Shown here: piece after piece, positions 49,064 to 60,938 of the stretch
Layout of the letters: every line of letters begins with the position of its first letter
How positions within the stretch are numbered: the stretch's first letter is position 1
DNA from: Polydactylus sextarius
Lineage: Eukaryota > Chordata > Actinopteri > Polynemidae
NCBI GenBank assembly: GCA_016801845.1
Contig: CM028923.1
Coordinates: 16,786,679-16,850,678 of the forward strand
Length of the DNA stretch: 64,000 nucleotides
Direction: 5' to 3'
The notes under the pieces: model-generated
What the model was told of the DNA's origin: nothing
Seen by the model: the letters and a program-made list of their open reading frames with translations, nothing else
Database searches by the model: none
Program-made: the position numbers and the translations under genes

Positions 49064-50215
49064 ACCGCCCCGCCGGCCCGTCCCTGCCCCGGCTGCAGCG
49101 CACACACTCAACTTCCACACATTAACGGACAAAAAGAAGATTTTAACACGGAAATAGCGGATATTTATTCAACCAATCGCCGTGTAGTGTGTTTGTGTTA
49201 CGATCCAGTGGTTTGCTCTGTGTGTGCAGTTTTAACAGCACTTGTTTTTGTTGCTGTTACAGTTGAACTTCTTTTATTTTGTTAGAAAAACGACACGCAG
49301 CATCCTCGTGTTCCTTCTCATCATCAGCTCGTTTAATAATCCGCCCGTCTGTCTGATTCTTTACTCTAAACATTTGTGTTGTAGTATTTTGCTCCTTCTT
49401 TCAGTTTGGTAGTGGAAGCTTCCATTTTGAGAGAGAGAAGGGGGGTGGTTTCTCCCCCCTCCTCCTCCTCTTCCTCTCTCTCTACTAACATGGAGAGGAA
49501 AAAAGTCTGCAGAGTTTCGTGCAGGAGGAGGAGGAGGAGGAGGGGGGATGGGCCCCATTCATGCCTAACATTACCATTTTGATTGCTTTGATGCTGTTTT
49601 TGGTTTGGAGAAAAAAAACGGAGGGGGGAGGGGAGGGTGGCAGGGAAAAAGAGAGAGAGAGAGAGACAGAAAGCTCAGTCAGCACTGCACGGCCCATGTT
49701 TTTAATCACTGATTTTTTTTTTTTTCTTTTAGCAGCAGAATCTGACCTTTACTTTTCCTCTGCACATTTATGAATCGCCGCCTTTTTCTCTCGATGCCAA
49801 ATTAAACCGAACACGCACAGATTTAATGATGATCTCAACTGAAAACTAAACCCACGTCGAGGCCGTGTCAACATTTACTCTGCACCTGAAAATAAACTCC
49901 CAACTTTAAAAGGCAAAGAGGGAGATATTTATGAGAAACCACGGCAGCGTTTGTAAGAGTGAGGAGAAGAAAAGGCCTGGAGGTCATTTCATGGTCACAC
50001 TTGTGATATGAGGCCTGTGGGTGGAAGTTTTTATTTCCTCCTCTGTGAGTAATTCATTCATCCTGGAAGTTGTTGCAGCTTTGTCTTCAGCGTCCATGTT
50101 GTTGTTAATAACAATCCTGTTTTTGCTCCAGAAGCCAGTCACTGTTTTTAGAGGAGGAGGAGGAGGAGGAGGAGGAGGTGAAGGGGGAGCTGCTGCTGCT
50201 CTCTGGAGTTGACGG

Positions 50216-50229
50216 ATGCAAATGCAAAT
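50216..50229 (+). promoter_or_regulatory. two overlapping octamer (ATGCAAAT) sites
   Basis: ATGCAAATGCAAAT contains two POU-factor octamers sharing two bases. It lies in phf21b intron 3 next to sequence rich in homeodomain-like words (ATGATTAGAAAAATCACAAT). Occupancy is inferred. Confidence 0.4.
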
Positions 50230-53200
50230 GGAGAATGATTAGAAAAATCACAATAAGTTAGCTGGGGAGGTGTAGGGATGGATGGGGAGCGTTCGTCTTT
50301 TCCTTGTGCTCCTCATTTATTCCCATTCACTATCAAGGTCTCTCTCTCTTTTTCTCTTCCTCTCTCTCTCTCTCTGCTGTATTCAGCATTGACTAACTTC
50401 ATCCTTGATCGCCGTGTGTTCTCAGCCCTTGAAGAAGAATGGATTCATTGATTCTTTTTTTTTTTTTTTTTTTTTGTGCCCCACTTGCTCCGTGTTGCGT
50501 CATGGCACCGACTCGTCAGGTGAAGGGAGAAGTTGCTTAAAAAACAGTCGAGGTTCATGAACTGTTTTTTTTTCTCTCTTCTCTCTCTTTATCACACAAA
50601 GCAGCAGCAGCAGTTTGTGGAGAAAGTGCTTTTTATTTGTGTTTTCTTCTCTGCGGTGAAATCTTTGTGTTTGTGGTGTGAAATCTGAACATTTGAGAGG
50701 AAACAAAGACGCAGCTACTTGACTTGAAAGATTTCCAATGCCAGTAGTAAAGTCCTTTGAAGAGGCAGCATCTGTAACCATGGATACACTGCGTTTTACA
50801 CACATCTACATTGTGCAAAGTTTCACATCTATGCGAATGTGTTTGAGTGAGCATGGGGGGCATGACGCTGTCGTTTGATTGGGCGACGTGGCGGAAAAAG
50901 GTGGAGCCTGCGTGACTACTCACAATTAATAATAGAGTGTGGTTTAATGGGATTAATGTGTGTGTGTGTTTCTGGACTTTGTGCTGCTGTAAAGCTCATG
51001 AATGATGCCGCGCGTCAGTTCATTAAAGACATTAACACATTTGAAGACGCCGTCTGCTCAGATTTCACATAACTGACGTGACCTGTGACGTGTAGGATGT
51101 GATTTTGTGACTTTATTTGACAGTAGCTGGCGCCTCTTGCGGTCATGATGTTTATGTCCGTGTGTTGTTATAAACAGGGAATGTAAACATGATGAGAAGC
51201 TTTGATTTAAGGAGTAAAATCAGCAGAGGCTGGATCTCTGACTCTTTGTTTCCCGTCTTTTGACCAGTTAACGTTAGTTTTCTCTGCTGTGTCTGTGAAT
51301 CATCGGCGTTGTGTCCTTGTCCTCTGTGTGGACGTCTGACTCTTCACTGTCACTAACTTTTACGATTCCGGCGTGCGTGTTGGCTCCGGCAGCTGCTGCT
51401 AAAGTCTGATGCATTTGTTAGAAATTATTCATCAGTTCATCTTTGTTTTTGTTTTTTTTTTTTTTTTTTTTTTTTTATGTTGAGTCTTTACTGTTTTATC
51501 ACACGGCTTTTTCAGAAACAACACCAACTATCTGTGATCGTACACACTTAAAAGTTGTTATTTATTTTAGCTTTAGTAGCTGGTCGGGATATAAATATTT
51601 TAAAGTTCTTCTCCGTGCAGTACAAACTGCAGATATAAACTTTAAATCTCAGTGAAGTTGTTTTCCTCAGGATTTTATTTACTAGTTTGTGATCTTGATA
51701 ATTATGATTGTTCCACCTCCCCCCTGATTCCAGCTGTGAGCAGCTGCTTTATTTTGTATTGTGTGTGTGTTTTTTTTTTACACACATGCACAGAAACTAG
51801 GTTAACGTGTGCGGAGTTAACCTGGTTTACGTAGAGTCCGTGTTCATATGGAGGTCAGGATCTGATGTGTGGTTTCACTTTCACTTCCTGCTTCAACAGC
51901 AGTTATTTTCATCATCAGTTCATCTGACACTGTTTCTCTCAGTTAATCAATAAATCATTTGTTCTATAAACCATCAGAAAACACAAAGACCTGAAATGAA
52001 ACATGCTCTCCATGTTTTATTAACTTACATTAACTTTACTAACATTACATTTACATTACAGAAGATACTCAAATGACACGTTCAGTTGTGTTATAATCCT
52101 TATAATAATCCAGACTTTCTCACAGTTTATTTAAAAGCCAGTTAGCTGCAGACTCCACAGGAAACATGTAAGAACATGGATTAACTCCAGTGTTCAGGCC
52201 TCATGTGTCCAAACAACATGAACGCGTCAGACATCTGAGAGACAACAACAACAACAACAACAACAATGAAAATGAGACATAAAACAGATCAAATATAAAA
52301 AGTTACAGTTAAAGATTTGTTAACATGTTTAAAGAGCCTTCGTTTATCTTTAGTTTTACTCTTAACAGACAACTTGTTCAGATTGATGGGTGAACTTTAA
52401 TAATAAGAGCTGCTCCTCAGTGTGATCAGTGGTTTTAACCTGATATGATGTTTAAGTGCTGCAGTTCATTTCAACTGTGTTCAGTATCGTTTCACTCTTA
52501 TTTATTAGTGTCGTTGTTTAAATTCACATAAAGAGTCACAGATCTGTTCTGTTCCCTTTGTCCGTCAGTGAATCTGCGTCAGTTGTTGAACGAGTTAATG
52601 TGGAGCCTCAGTGTTTTAATGACTCAGACTCGGTCTGACCTTTGACCTCCAGCTTTGTGTCACAGCGACACAGAACGGCTACATTCTTTTTTTTTTTTTA
52701 ATTTTATTTTTAATCTATTTATTTTAATTTGTTCCTATTCGTTTGTTCATAAAATTTTAAAAAAGTAGAAACAGTCACAATAATATCTGATAAACAGTAA
52801 AAGCTGCAGAGTGTAGACGTTGATATTTATTTGTCTTCTTTCATAGAAACTATGAAGTGAACTATGATTAGTGTCTCAGCTGATCGAACGTCTTTCTCCG
52901 ACGTCTCCTGACACTTGACAAATCAAGAAAACAAAAAAATAAGAAAAGAACAGACGTCAGACACAAAAACACCCTGTAAAATAAATCTGTTAAAAATCAG
53001 CTGCTCTGCATCATTAACCTCCCATTTCACCCACTTCCTGTCCTACACTGTCAGAATAATGTTGCACGCTAATGGGATTACACACATTTAGCCTATATAA
53101 AAGTAATAATAAAGATGTGAAAACTTTCACAGAACAAAAACCAGGTCTGATGTTGTGAGAATGAAGCAGTAGTTTTTCTTTTAGCTGAGTCAAACCTCCA

Positions 53201-56161
53201 GATCAATAACCAACCTGCAGGCTGCTCGTTGGTTTAGTTGTGTGTTGTTGTGACTAATTTGTAAATGGTGTAAAAGTGTAAAAATAACTTTGAAATGTCT
53301 TTAAGTCAAAGTGAAAGTTGTCAGGAAGTGAAATCTGTGCAGCTGTGTTTTTAGAGCCCTGCAGGTCACTTTAAAGCTGTTCCCAGATCAGTTTGAGGCT
53401 GTTTACAGACCGACTCGTCTCCTTTGCTCCTACATTAGTCAGTGACGCTCGCTGTCGTACATCAGCTCGCAGTAATTGGACATTTGAGAGGCTGGAGGAG
53501 CTGCTGGTCGTCTCTAGAGGGAGGCAGCGAGGACCGGCCGCTCCCTGCATCTGCCCCATCCATCCAGCCTCCTCCTAAAGGTTTCAGGAAGTGGTAGTCA
53601 GATTTTCACGGCGTACAGACGAGAGGACGGGTGTTATTTCCTGTCTGGCCGAGGCCGACGCGCAGGTGAACTTTCCCAGCAACTGAAAATGAGCTGGGGA
53701 CTAATCCCACGACGGCTCATTACGGGCTCCCGCGGGGCTGATTAAACCGGGGGAAGGTTTAGGGATTTGTGCTGGACTAACTGGAGTTTTTTTTTTTTTT
53801 TGCAGAGCAGATTGGTGTAAAAAGGACCAAAGTTCCCTGAAGGCTCACGCACGCGTTTTGTGTTTGGAGGGTGAAGTTTGTCCCTCGTTCCTTCAGCTTC
53901 CTCGTGAGGCTTCGGCTGAATAATAAGCTGCGCCGTCGACGGCAGCGGCGGTGTTTAATGCGCAGGGTGTTCAGTGAGGATACGGTCACATGATGAAGAG
54001 CATCTTCAAATAAGTCTTAACATCGTTCACACTGATTTACACATGGAAATACGCACTCAGGGTCAGTGAAGGAAGAGGATCCACGTTTTACATTTTAGAA
54101 CAGGATCATGAGACTCAGGCTGTTTGATCAGCATTTAATTAACCTGAGTTAAGTTTTATCTGATGATATTAGAGGACATAGATAAGTCTTGAGGCCAAAA
54201 ACCTTAAAGTGTGCTAGTGTTAACTTGTTAAGTTTTTTTTTTTTAAGTTTTGAAACTGATTTGACTGTAAAAGTCTAAGAAATCAGGAATGTGGCAGTAA
54301 CTAGTATCTCAGTTTTATTAGTGAAGTAAAAACAACAAAGTATAATGTAGAGTGAAATAGAAAAAGTCAAATAAAGGACATAAAATTAGTTTTTAGTTTT
54401 GTTTGACCTGATGAACGTCCTGTAGCTGTAACCGCAGCGTTGATGGTCTTTTACTGTGGTTTTTAAACATTTCTATGTAAAAAAAAAAGTGATTTGCTTT
54501 GATTAAAAAATGACTAGTTTAAGCAGGAGAGAGCGGGAATGATCGTAGCACTTATAACTCGCAGAGGGTTTGTTTTTAAATTTCCACACAAAGTTTCCTC
54601 ATTTGTTTACTTCACTTATATATCATCATTTGATGTCAGAGAGCGTCGTCGTTACACCCTACCTCACTATCAGGTAGGTTGTAACACAACACTAAGAGTA
54701 AAGAAGTAAAAACTGAGACCACACCACAAAATATTATATCTAAATAAGTTTATTACACATGTCAACGCTAAAGCATCTTCCTGTGGTTTACTAAGAACAA
54801 AGAAGTCATCACTGATGTTAAATGAAGAACAGTGTCAGTGGTGTGGATCCTAACATTAGAAGATCTTTCTTGAAGGACATATAGTGATAATAACTATTGA
54901 TGGTAAACAAATGTGAATGGAAACCCTCAGCAGTTTAGCTGTACCAGCATCATGGCTTGAAGTTAGCATTAGCATAAAGTGACCTCATTCTAACCTCAGC
55001 AGTATCAGAACTAATCCAAATATAGACTCTGTCCAAAACATTAGTTTCTAACCTGAAATTAATATTTTTTTGGCAGCAAACCTGCACATTGATTTACACA
55101 GTCATGTCAATTCATATGTAAGGTCAGAGTGATCACATGACTGAGGTTAGCCCTTCCCATCCCTGGTTTCCTCTAAGGTTTGAAGCACAAATCAAGGATC
55201 GAAGCGTTTCAGTGTTTGAATCATCCAGGAACCTGCTGCTCCTCGTCTTATATTCACTCTTTGAATATTTTTACACATTTCACATCATCAGTGTGAGCTG
55301 TGGGAAGCAGTCATGCAGCGTTTTTAAAGAAATATTTGTGTCTGGGACAGTTAAAGTAACCAAGATCTTCAGACTGATGAATGTGATGGACACTGACAGA
55401 AGCTCCAACCTGCTGTCTGTGTTGTCGTCAGCTGTGTCTGTCACAGTGGATCAGGTCCAGTTTCTCCACCTGAGCACATTCACGTCGCTGCTTCTGTCCT
55501 CGCTTCGCTCTCGGCCTGATTCCCTCCGACGTTTCCTCCTGATCTCAGCCGTGCAGCCGTTTCCACACTTTTGCATTCGACCGTTGTCTGTCGGTGTAAA
55601 CGTCACGTCTGAGAGTCCGTGATGTGGATCTGAGCCTCAGCAGGAAGTGGTTCAGGTCCACTTCCTGCTCGTCTCCCGAGGACCGGGCTGCGGTCGCTCG
55701 CTGTCCGTCAGCGAGTGATGAACCTGAGACGTGTCGGGGCGTTGCGGTGCATGCTGGGATACAGTCAGTCCTACAGCTCTGAACACAGAGTGGATTAGAT
55801 TTAGAGACAAAGCAGCTGCTTTTATTTATTTCTCATTCTGAGCAGAACAAACTGTTCAAGCTGTGAAATGGGAGAAACGAGTGAAAAACCCAAACAAGTC
55901 GCTGAGGTGGCGTGTTTTCTTACCGTCAAAAATCCACAGATGTTCAGTTTATTATCATGTAGAACAAAGAGAAACTCAAAGTGTCTTATTTAAAAACATT
56001 TTATTGATTAATTCATCTGTACATTGACTAATCGTTGTTGATCTGTTGTTCCAGAGCTTTCCCCCGTCACTTTGTTCTTCATCATTTGCTCTGTAAACTC
56101 GTTACATTCGTTTCGGGATATTTTGTGCATTTTGTGATGCGTTAAAAGTCGAGCAGCAACT

Positions 56162-56190
56162 TAATAATAATAATAATAATAATAATAATA
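56162..56190 (+). repeat. (TAA)n microsatellite
   Basis: Nearly ten uninterrupted TAA units. Confidence 0.95.
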
Positions 56191-57914
56191 TTAAAAATCA
56201 TCTTCCCTAAAAAATTTTGTTACTTGTTGCAGATCTTTTGACACAAACACCGGTTTGACTTTAATAAAAGTTGCAGCTGATTCAGCTAAACTCCACTAAA
56301 AGTCCACTTACCCAGTTTTATTACAAAAGGTTCAAATTCTCGTAAACGTAAACTCAACTTTTTAAAACAAACTCAATGTGAAGTCGTAACAAAACTTCAA
56401 GCTAATTTAAGTTTGATCATCTTCCCTTTTATAATAAAGGTCCGAGTAAAACTTGATAAAGACAAAGCTTCAGAGTTAGTCAATAAATGAGCCCAGGGTG
56501 GATTATTTTAACTGGTGATTGGCCTGATGATGAAGTGGTGCATGTTTTAATTCAGAAAACACCAGGGAACAGTGAAGTTGTAGACGACGATGTTTAATCT
56601 TCAGTTGACTGTTGACAACAGGAGTCATCTCTGTGTAGAGACTGAAACGCTGAAGCTGAAAGCTGCTGCACTTTATTCTAAAGTTTTGAGACGTGTGTGG
56701 TATCAGTGGCACGGAGCAGCAGATCCTGGTTCAGTCTGTGACAGATATAAATCTGCTCTCTTTGTCCCGTTGCTCTCCGGGCTGGTGAACACCCCCCTCC
56801 TCTTCCTCCTCTTCCCTCTCCTTCTTCTTCTTCTTTTTTTTTTTTTTGTTTGCAGACTGGTTTTAATCATCACTGGAGGCTGAACGTTCAGCTTTAATTA
56901 AGAGCAACATGGCAGGAAACCCTGCGATGACTCTTCCTGAGGGAGGCCAGCGCCGCTCAGCGACACGCTGACTGTCTGTCTGAGCAACGCTGCACCTTCA
57001 CCCCGACTCAACACCGCTACCACTTCAATTTATACTTTTATCTGGGGTTAGAAAAAAGAAATAACTCGCCTCTTATTGGCTGCAGGAAACGGATCATAGC
57101 TACTGCTGTGTCTTAGTAAAACGTAATTTTAATAAAAACAAACTTTGCTGACGCGTTTCTCAAGTCAGTGTCTTGTAGCTGCTAGCTTAATGTAGCATTG
57201 TCGTTAATAAGGTGAAGACGTGACAAAAAAAAAAAAACAAAAACAAAGTGGGTGTAGTTGTTTCAGGGGCGGAGCCTGTGACATCACAAAGTTAAGGTTT
57301 TCCCACCTTTTACAAAAAGCCTTGAATCTTCATTAAAAAGACCTGAGAACATTTGACAAGGCCTTGAATATAGTTTCTACTCCTTAACTTTCCAGAACAT
57401 AACTTTCTGACATTTAAAGACCAAAAACAAGCAAATCAATCCGGAGACTAATCAGTAGATTAATGAATGAGTCTGATCTGATACTTACAGGAGATTTACT
57501 GAAGCAAATATATCTCTGACACCTGATCTTTCTAAATTATTGAGCATAAAATCTGTAGTTATTGATCTGATATGAATAAAAGTCGTGACACTGAGGCGAT
57601 GTCTCACTCTGCCGGATTCTTGGAAACCTTTTCTGACTGAGGATGGACCGCGGTAAAGCTCCATTAAACGTGGATGCTGAGTTCTGTAATGAGGACCGTA
57701 TGTAGCCGAGTCGGTACTGGCCGTTCAGGTCGCAGATCATGTGGGGCCGGAGGGGCGAGGGAGGCAATGGAGGACCTGGAGTGGCCTGCTCGTGTTGGTT
57801 CTGTATCATCCTGCGGCCGTGGATCCATGTGACAGCTCCTTATTACCGAACAGCAAACAGTCATTTCCAGAGACTTGCAGGGAAAAGTGCTGATGCGGCG
57901 CGGGGGCGGCGGCT

Positions 57915-57948
57915 GGTGTGTGTGTGTGTGTGTGTGTATGTGTGTGTG
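57915..57948 (+). repeat. (GT)n microsatellite
   Basis: GT units with one TATG interruption, followed by a run of G. Confidence 0.9.
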
Positions 57949-59264
57949 GGGGGGGTAGCGAGCACTGAGGCTGCGGTGAATTAACCCGTGTTGACGCCAC
58001 GCTGGCGTTTCTGCCTCTGAAACACTCTGTCATCTTTTTCTGCTCGCGGCTACAGTCTGTAACGTACAAGACGCAGGAAAACACTAAATCTTCTGCTTTT
58101 TTTTTTTTCTATAAATCTGAGGAAGGTCATAACTCACCTCCTACTGAAACGACTAAACACAACATAAATCACAGCGGCGGTGGCCACCAACATTCATTTA
58201 CATGTCATTTGTACTTTTCAGTGTTTCTGCCTCGGCGGGTCGTCACACTGGAAACACTGTAATCTGTTCTAATCTCACTGAACCAGGTGATTTTTCTGGA
58301 AACGTCTCAGTTCACTTCAATAAATACCCTAATAGTCCTTTTTATTAAAATGTTGATTTTAATTCCACTAACTACGTTTCCGCAGCTCAGAGAGGAAGTT
58401 GGGCTGACCTTTGACCTCTGTAGTTGTAAGTAGTAAGTGAAAAGCTAATAATTAGCATCATATCCGATGAACCTGCAGATTATTTTCTGTCAGATCAGTC
58501 ATTTAAAACAATAGATTGAAAGTGTTCAGATCATGTGAAAATGAATGTTATAGTCAGTCTTTTGTCATGTTACTAATGATTCTTAATGTGGTTTTTGATG
58601 ATACTACTACTACTAATACTACTAATGACAACAGCACAACTTCAGTTTCATGATAGATTTTTCTCTAAAATGTATGAGCGGCAGTCAAAGTATCCTGTGT
58701 GATCGCTGTGTTGGAGGGAGGAGGAGGAGTTACAGTAGGTGGAGGTGGTGTAGCAGTGGCAGCAGTCAGGCCTGACTCTTCCCTCTGGCTCACTCAGCAG
58801 CAGCAGCAGAGTTTCAGTCCTTGGAAACAACATCAGCTTCACAGAAAGAAGAAAAAGTCATTAAATTTCACTTCCTGTTCCACAACAGCTCACTCTGTTG
58901 TTGTTGTTTGTTCCGAGCTGCTCCCCGAGGAAATAATAATAATAATGAGTGAGAGGCTGTTCACAGGGAAAACAGCGGCCGTGTGGTGAGAGGAATGAAT
59001 GAAAGACGTGACTTTAGAAAAAAAAAAAAAAAAAGAAGACGTGGAGGAAGTGAAACGTCAGCAGGAACCGTACTGACACTGTAACTGTCACTGACCTCAG
59101 ATCAGCACCACTGTGGCTTCATCCACTTGTAATTAAAACATTGATCCGCGTCGTCTCAGGACGCTTTCAATGTACTTTTATCAAAAAGAGCAGGTTTGTG
59201 AATTAAACATAAACAGTGCACAGTTTGAATTCTAATTTATTCTCAACTAAAAATAGTCTTTCTA

Positions 59265-59400
59265 ATAAAATCTCAACTTTATGCTCGAAACCTTCTGACT
59301 GACTTTTATCTCCAAATTATGTTACCTCATAATTCAAGACTTTTTTTTTCTCTTGACTTTATTCCCATATTATACATTTTTACATAAATAACATATTTTA
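59265..59400 (+). repeat. decayed minisatellite patch, second site
   Basis: Variants of TCTCAACTTTATGCTC, GACTTTTATCTCC and TTGACTTTATTCCCATATTA echo the units of the 24770-25075 array in the same orientation. Confidence 0.45.
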
Positions 59401-60016
59401 TGACTTTATACTTGCAAAGCATATTAATAATGATAATGAAACAATAAAAATAATTATCTTTAAGGTTATTACCTAATTGTATTATAAATATATACATTTT
59501 CTCTATTAACTAAAAACAGGTATGTCTTTTTCTTTTATTTCTTTTATAAAATTATCTCACAAGTTAGTTTATGACTTTTTAATAAAATAACGTCTGTGAC
59601 GTTTCGCTCGTCGTATTTAAACTTCTACCTGAATGTGACGATGATGTTAACAGAAGTGTAAATCGGGGTGACGGCAGGTGTAGAAGTCTTCTGCTCCTGT
59701 GCTGAGTTTCATGGCGTCAGGTGGAAACATCCTTCAAGCTCAGTCAGACTCGTCTCTCCTCCCTGCAGGGAATCACAGCGTCGCTGCTGCTGCTGCACAG
59801 TCGGATTATCCCTCTCGAAAAGCCGTGAAAATTGCTGTAATAATTCAGAAATAGCCTGCGTGCGTCGCACTCTTCTCTGCCTCTTTGCTGAAGACGCAGT
59901 GTTTGTGTCTCTTTCTTCCTCATTTCCATGTTTTGTTTGTGAGCCTCTGTGGCCGCCGTGGTTTCACAATGAGTCCATATCATCGCTCAATTTCACGCAG
60001 GCCTGAAGTTAATTGT

Positions 60017-60018
<2 letters not shown>

Positions 60019-60048
<30 letters not shown>
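60019..60048 (+). repeat. (AC)n microsatellite
   Basis: Fifteen AC units in phf21b intron 3. Confidence 0.95.
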
Positions 60049-60050
<2 letters not shown>

Positions 60051-60914
60051 AGTTGTATTGGTTAAATGTTGTATTTACAAAGTTCAGTGTGGCAGCCATG
60101 TCGCTGTGTGTGAAGATCAGTGGGCTGATGGGAAACTGTCCACATCCATCAGGGCTTTTATTGTGAAATCAGGAAACATGTCGACGCTCTTGAACATCCA
60201 ACACTCTGACCTTTACTCGTCCTCGCTGAGGCCAAGTATTGAAGGTGCTGAAGGTGCTAACGTTAGCATTAAGACATACTTCACCTAATGTTTTGAATTC
60301 AAGGTAGCCATCTTGTCTTTGGTGTGGCTGAGATGTTAGAGGTCAAGGAACATGTTGCCGGGGCCAACGATGGTGGCGTCATTACACTGATTACCATCAA
60401 AATATCAGGTCATCACGGTGATCTTTCAGCGGAAACTAAAACCATGTTTTCATCAGTTCCATCAGTTAGCAGAGCACTGGACTCTGAAGCGGCGTGGATC
60501 CTGCGTTGACATGGCGACAGATGGAAGCCGCCATGTGTCAGCTGCTCTGAGGTCAGCTCAGTATGATCATAGTGACGCGCAACAGGGACAAAAAGCTGCA
60601 CTTGTGTCACTTTCTTGTCTCCTTCATTCATGAGCCTCAATCATAATAGACTTCCTTACATCTTCTCACCATCTCCGTATCATAGCAACACGTTTTATCA
60701 CCGTCCAGTCACCTGGGTGTGTGTGCGTGTGTGTGTGCGAGACTGTTCCTGTTCTTCTATTCTTGTACGAACCAGTCACTGTCTGTTACCCAGCCCCTCA
60801 AAATAAAAGCCCTGAGGCCTGGAGGCTCATGGATGTGACTGAGTTTTAATTTGAGATTAACAAGCTGAGAAAAGTTGAACTCTACATGTTTTCATGAATC
60901 CACTGAGCCTTCTT

Positions 60915-60938
60915 TGTGTGTGTGTGTGTGTGTGTGTG
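60915..60938 (+). repeat. (TG)n microsatellite
   Basis: Twelve TG units in phf21b intron 3. Confidence 0.95.

Noticed and set aside
53465..53580. Possible phf21b exon (FERLEELLVVSRG frame after GCTCGCAG)
   Set aside because: Does not resemble any PHF21A/B exon, and there is no donor in frame at a sensible distance.
55137..55622. 161-codon plus-strand ORF in phf21b intron 3
   Set aside because: No domain, no family resemblance, hydrophobic patches with serine/leucine bias, and no convincing splice or promoter context. Length alone is possible by chance in moderate-GC DNA.
57537..57809. Minus-strand ORF of about 90 codons with ordinary amino-acid composition
   Set aside because: Looks more protein-like than most, but I recognise no family, its upstream end has no acceptor, and an overlapping frame is equally open.
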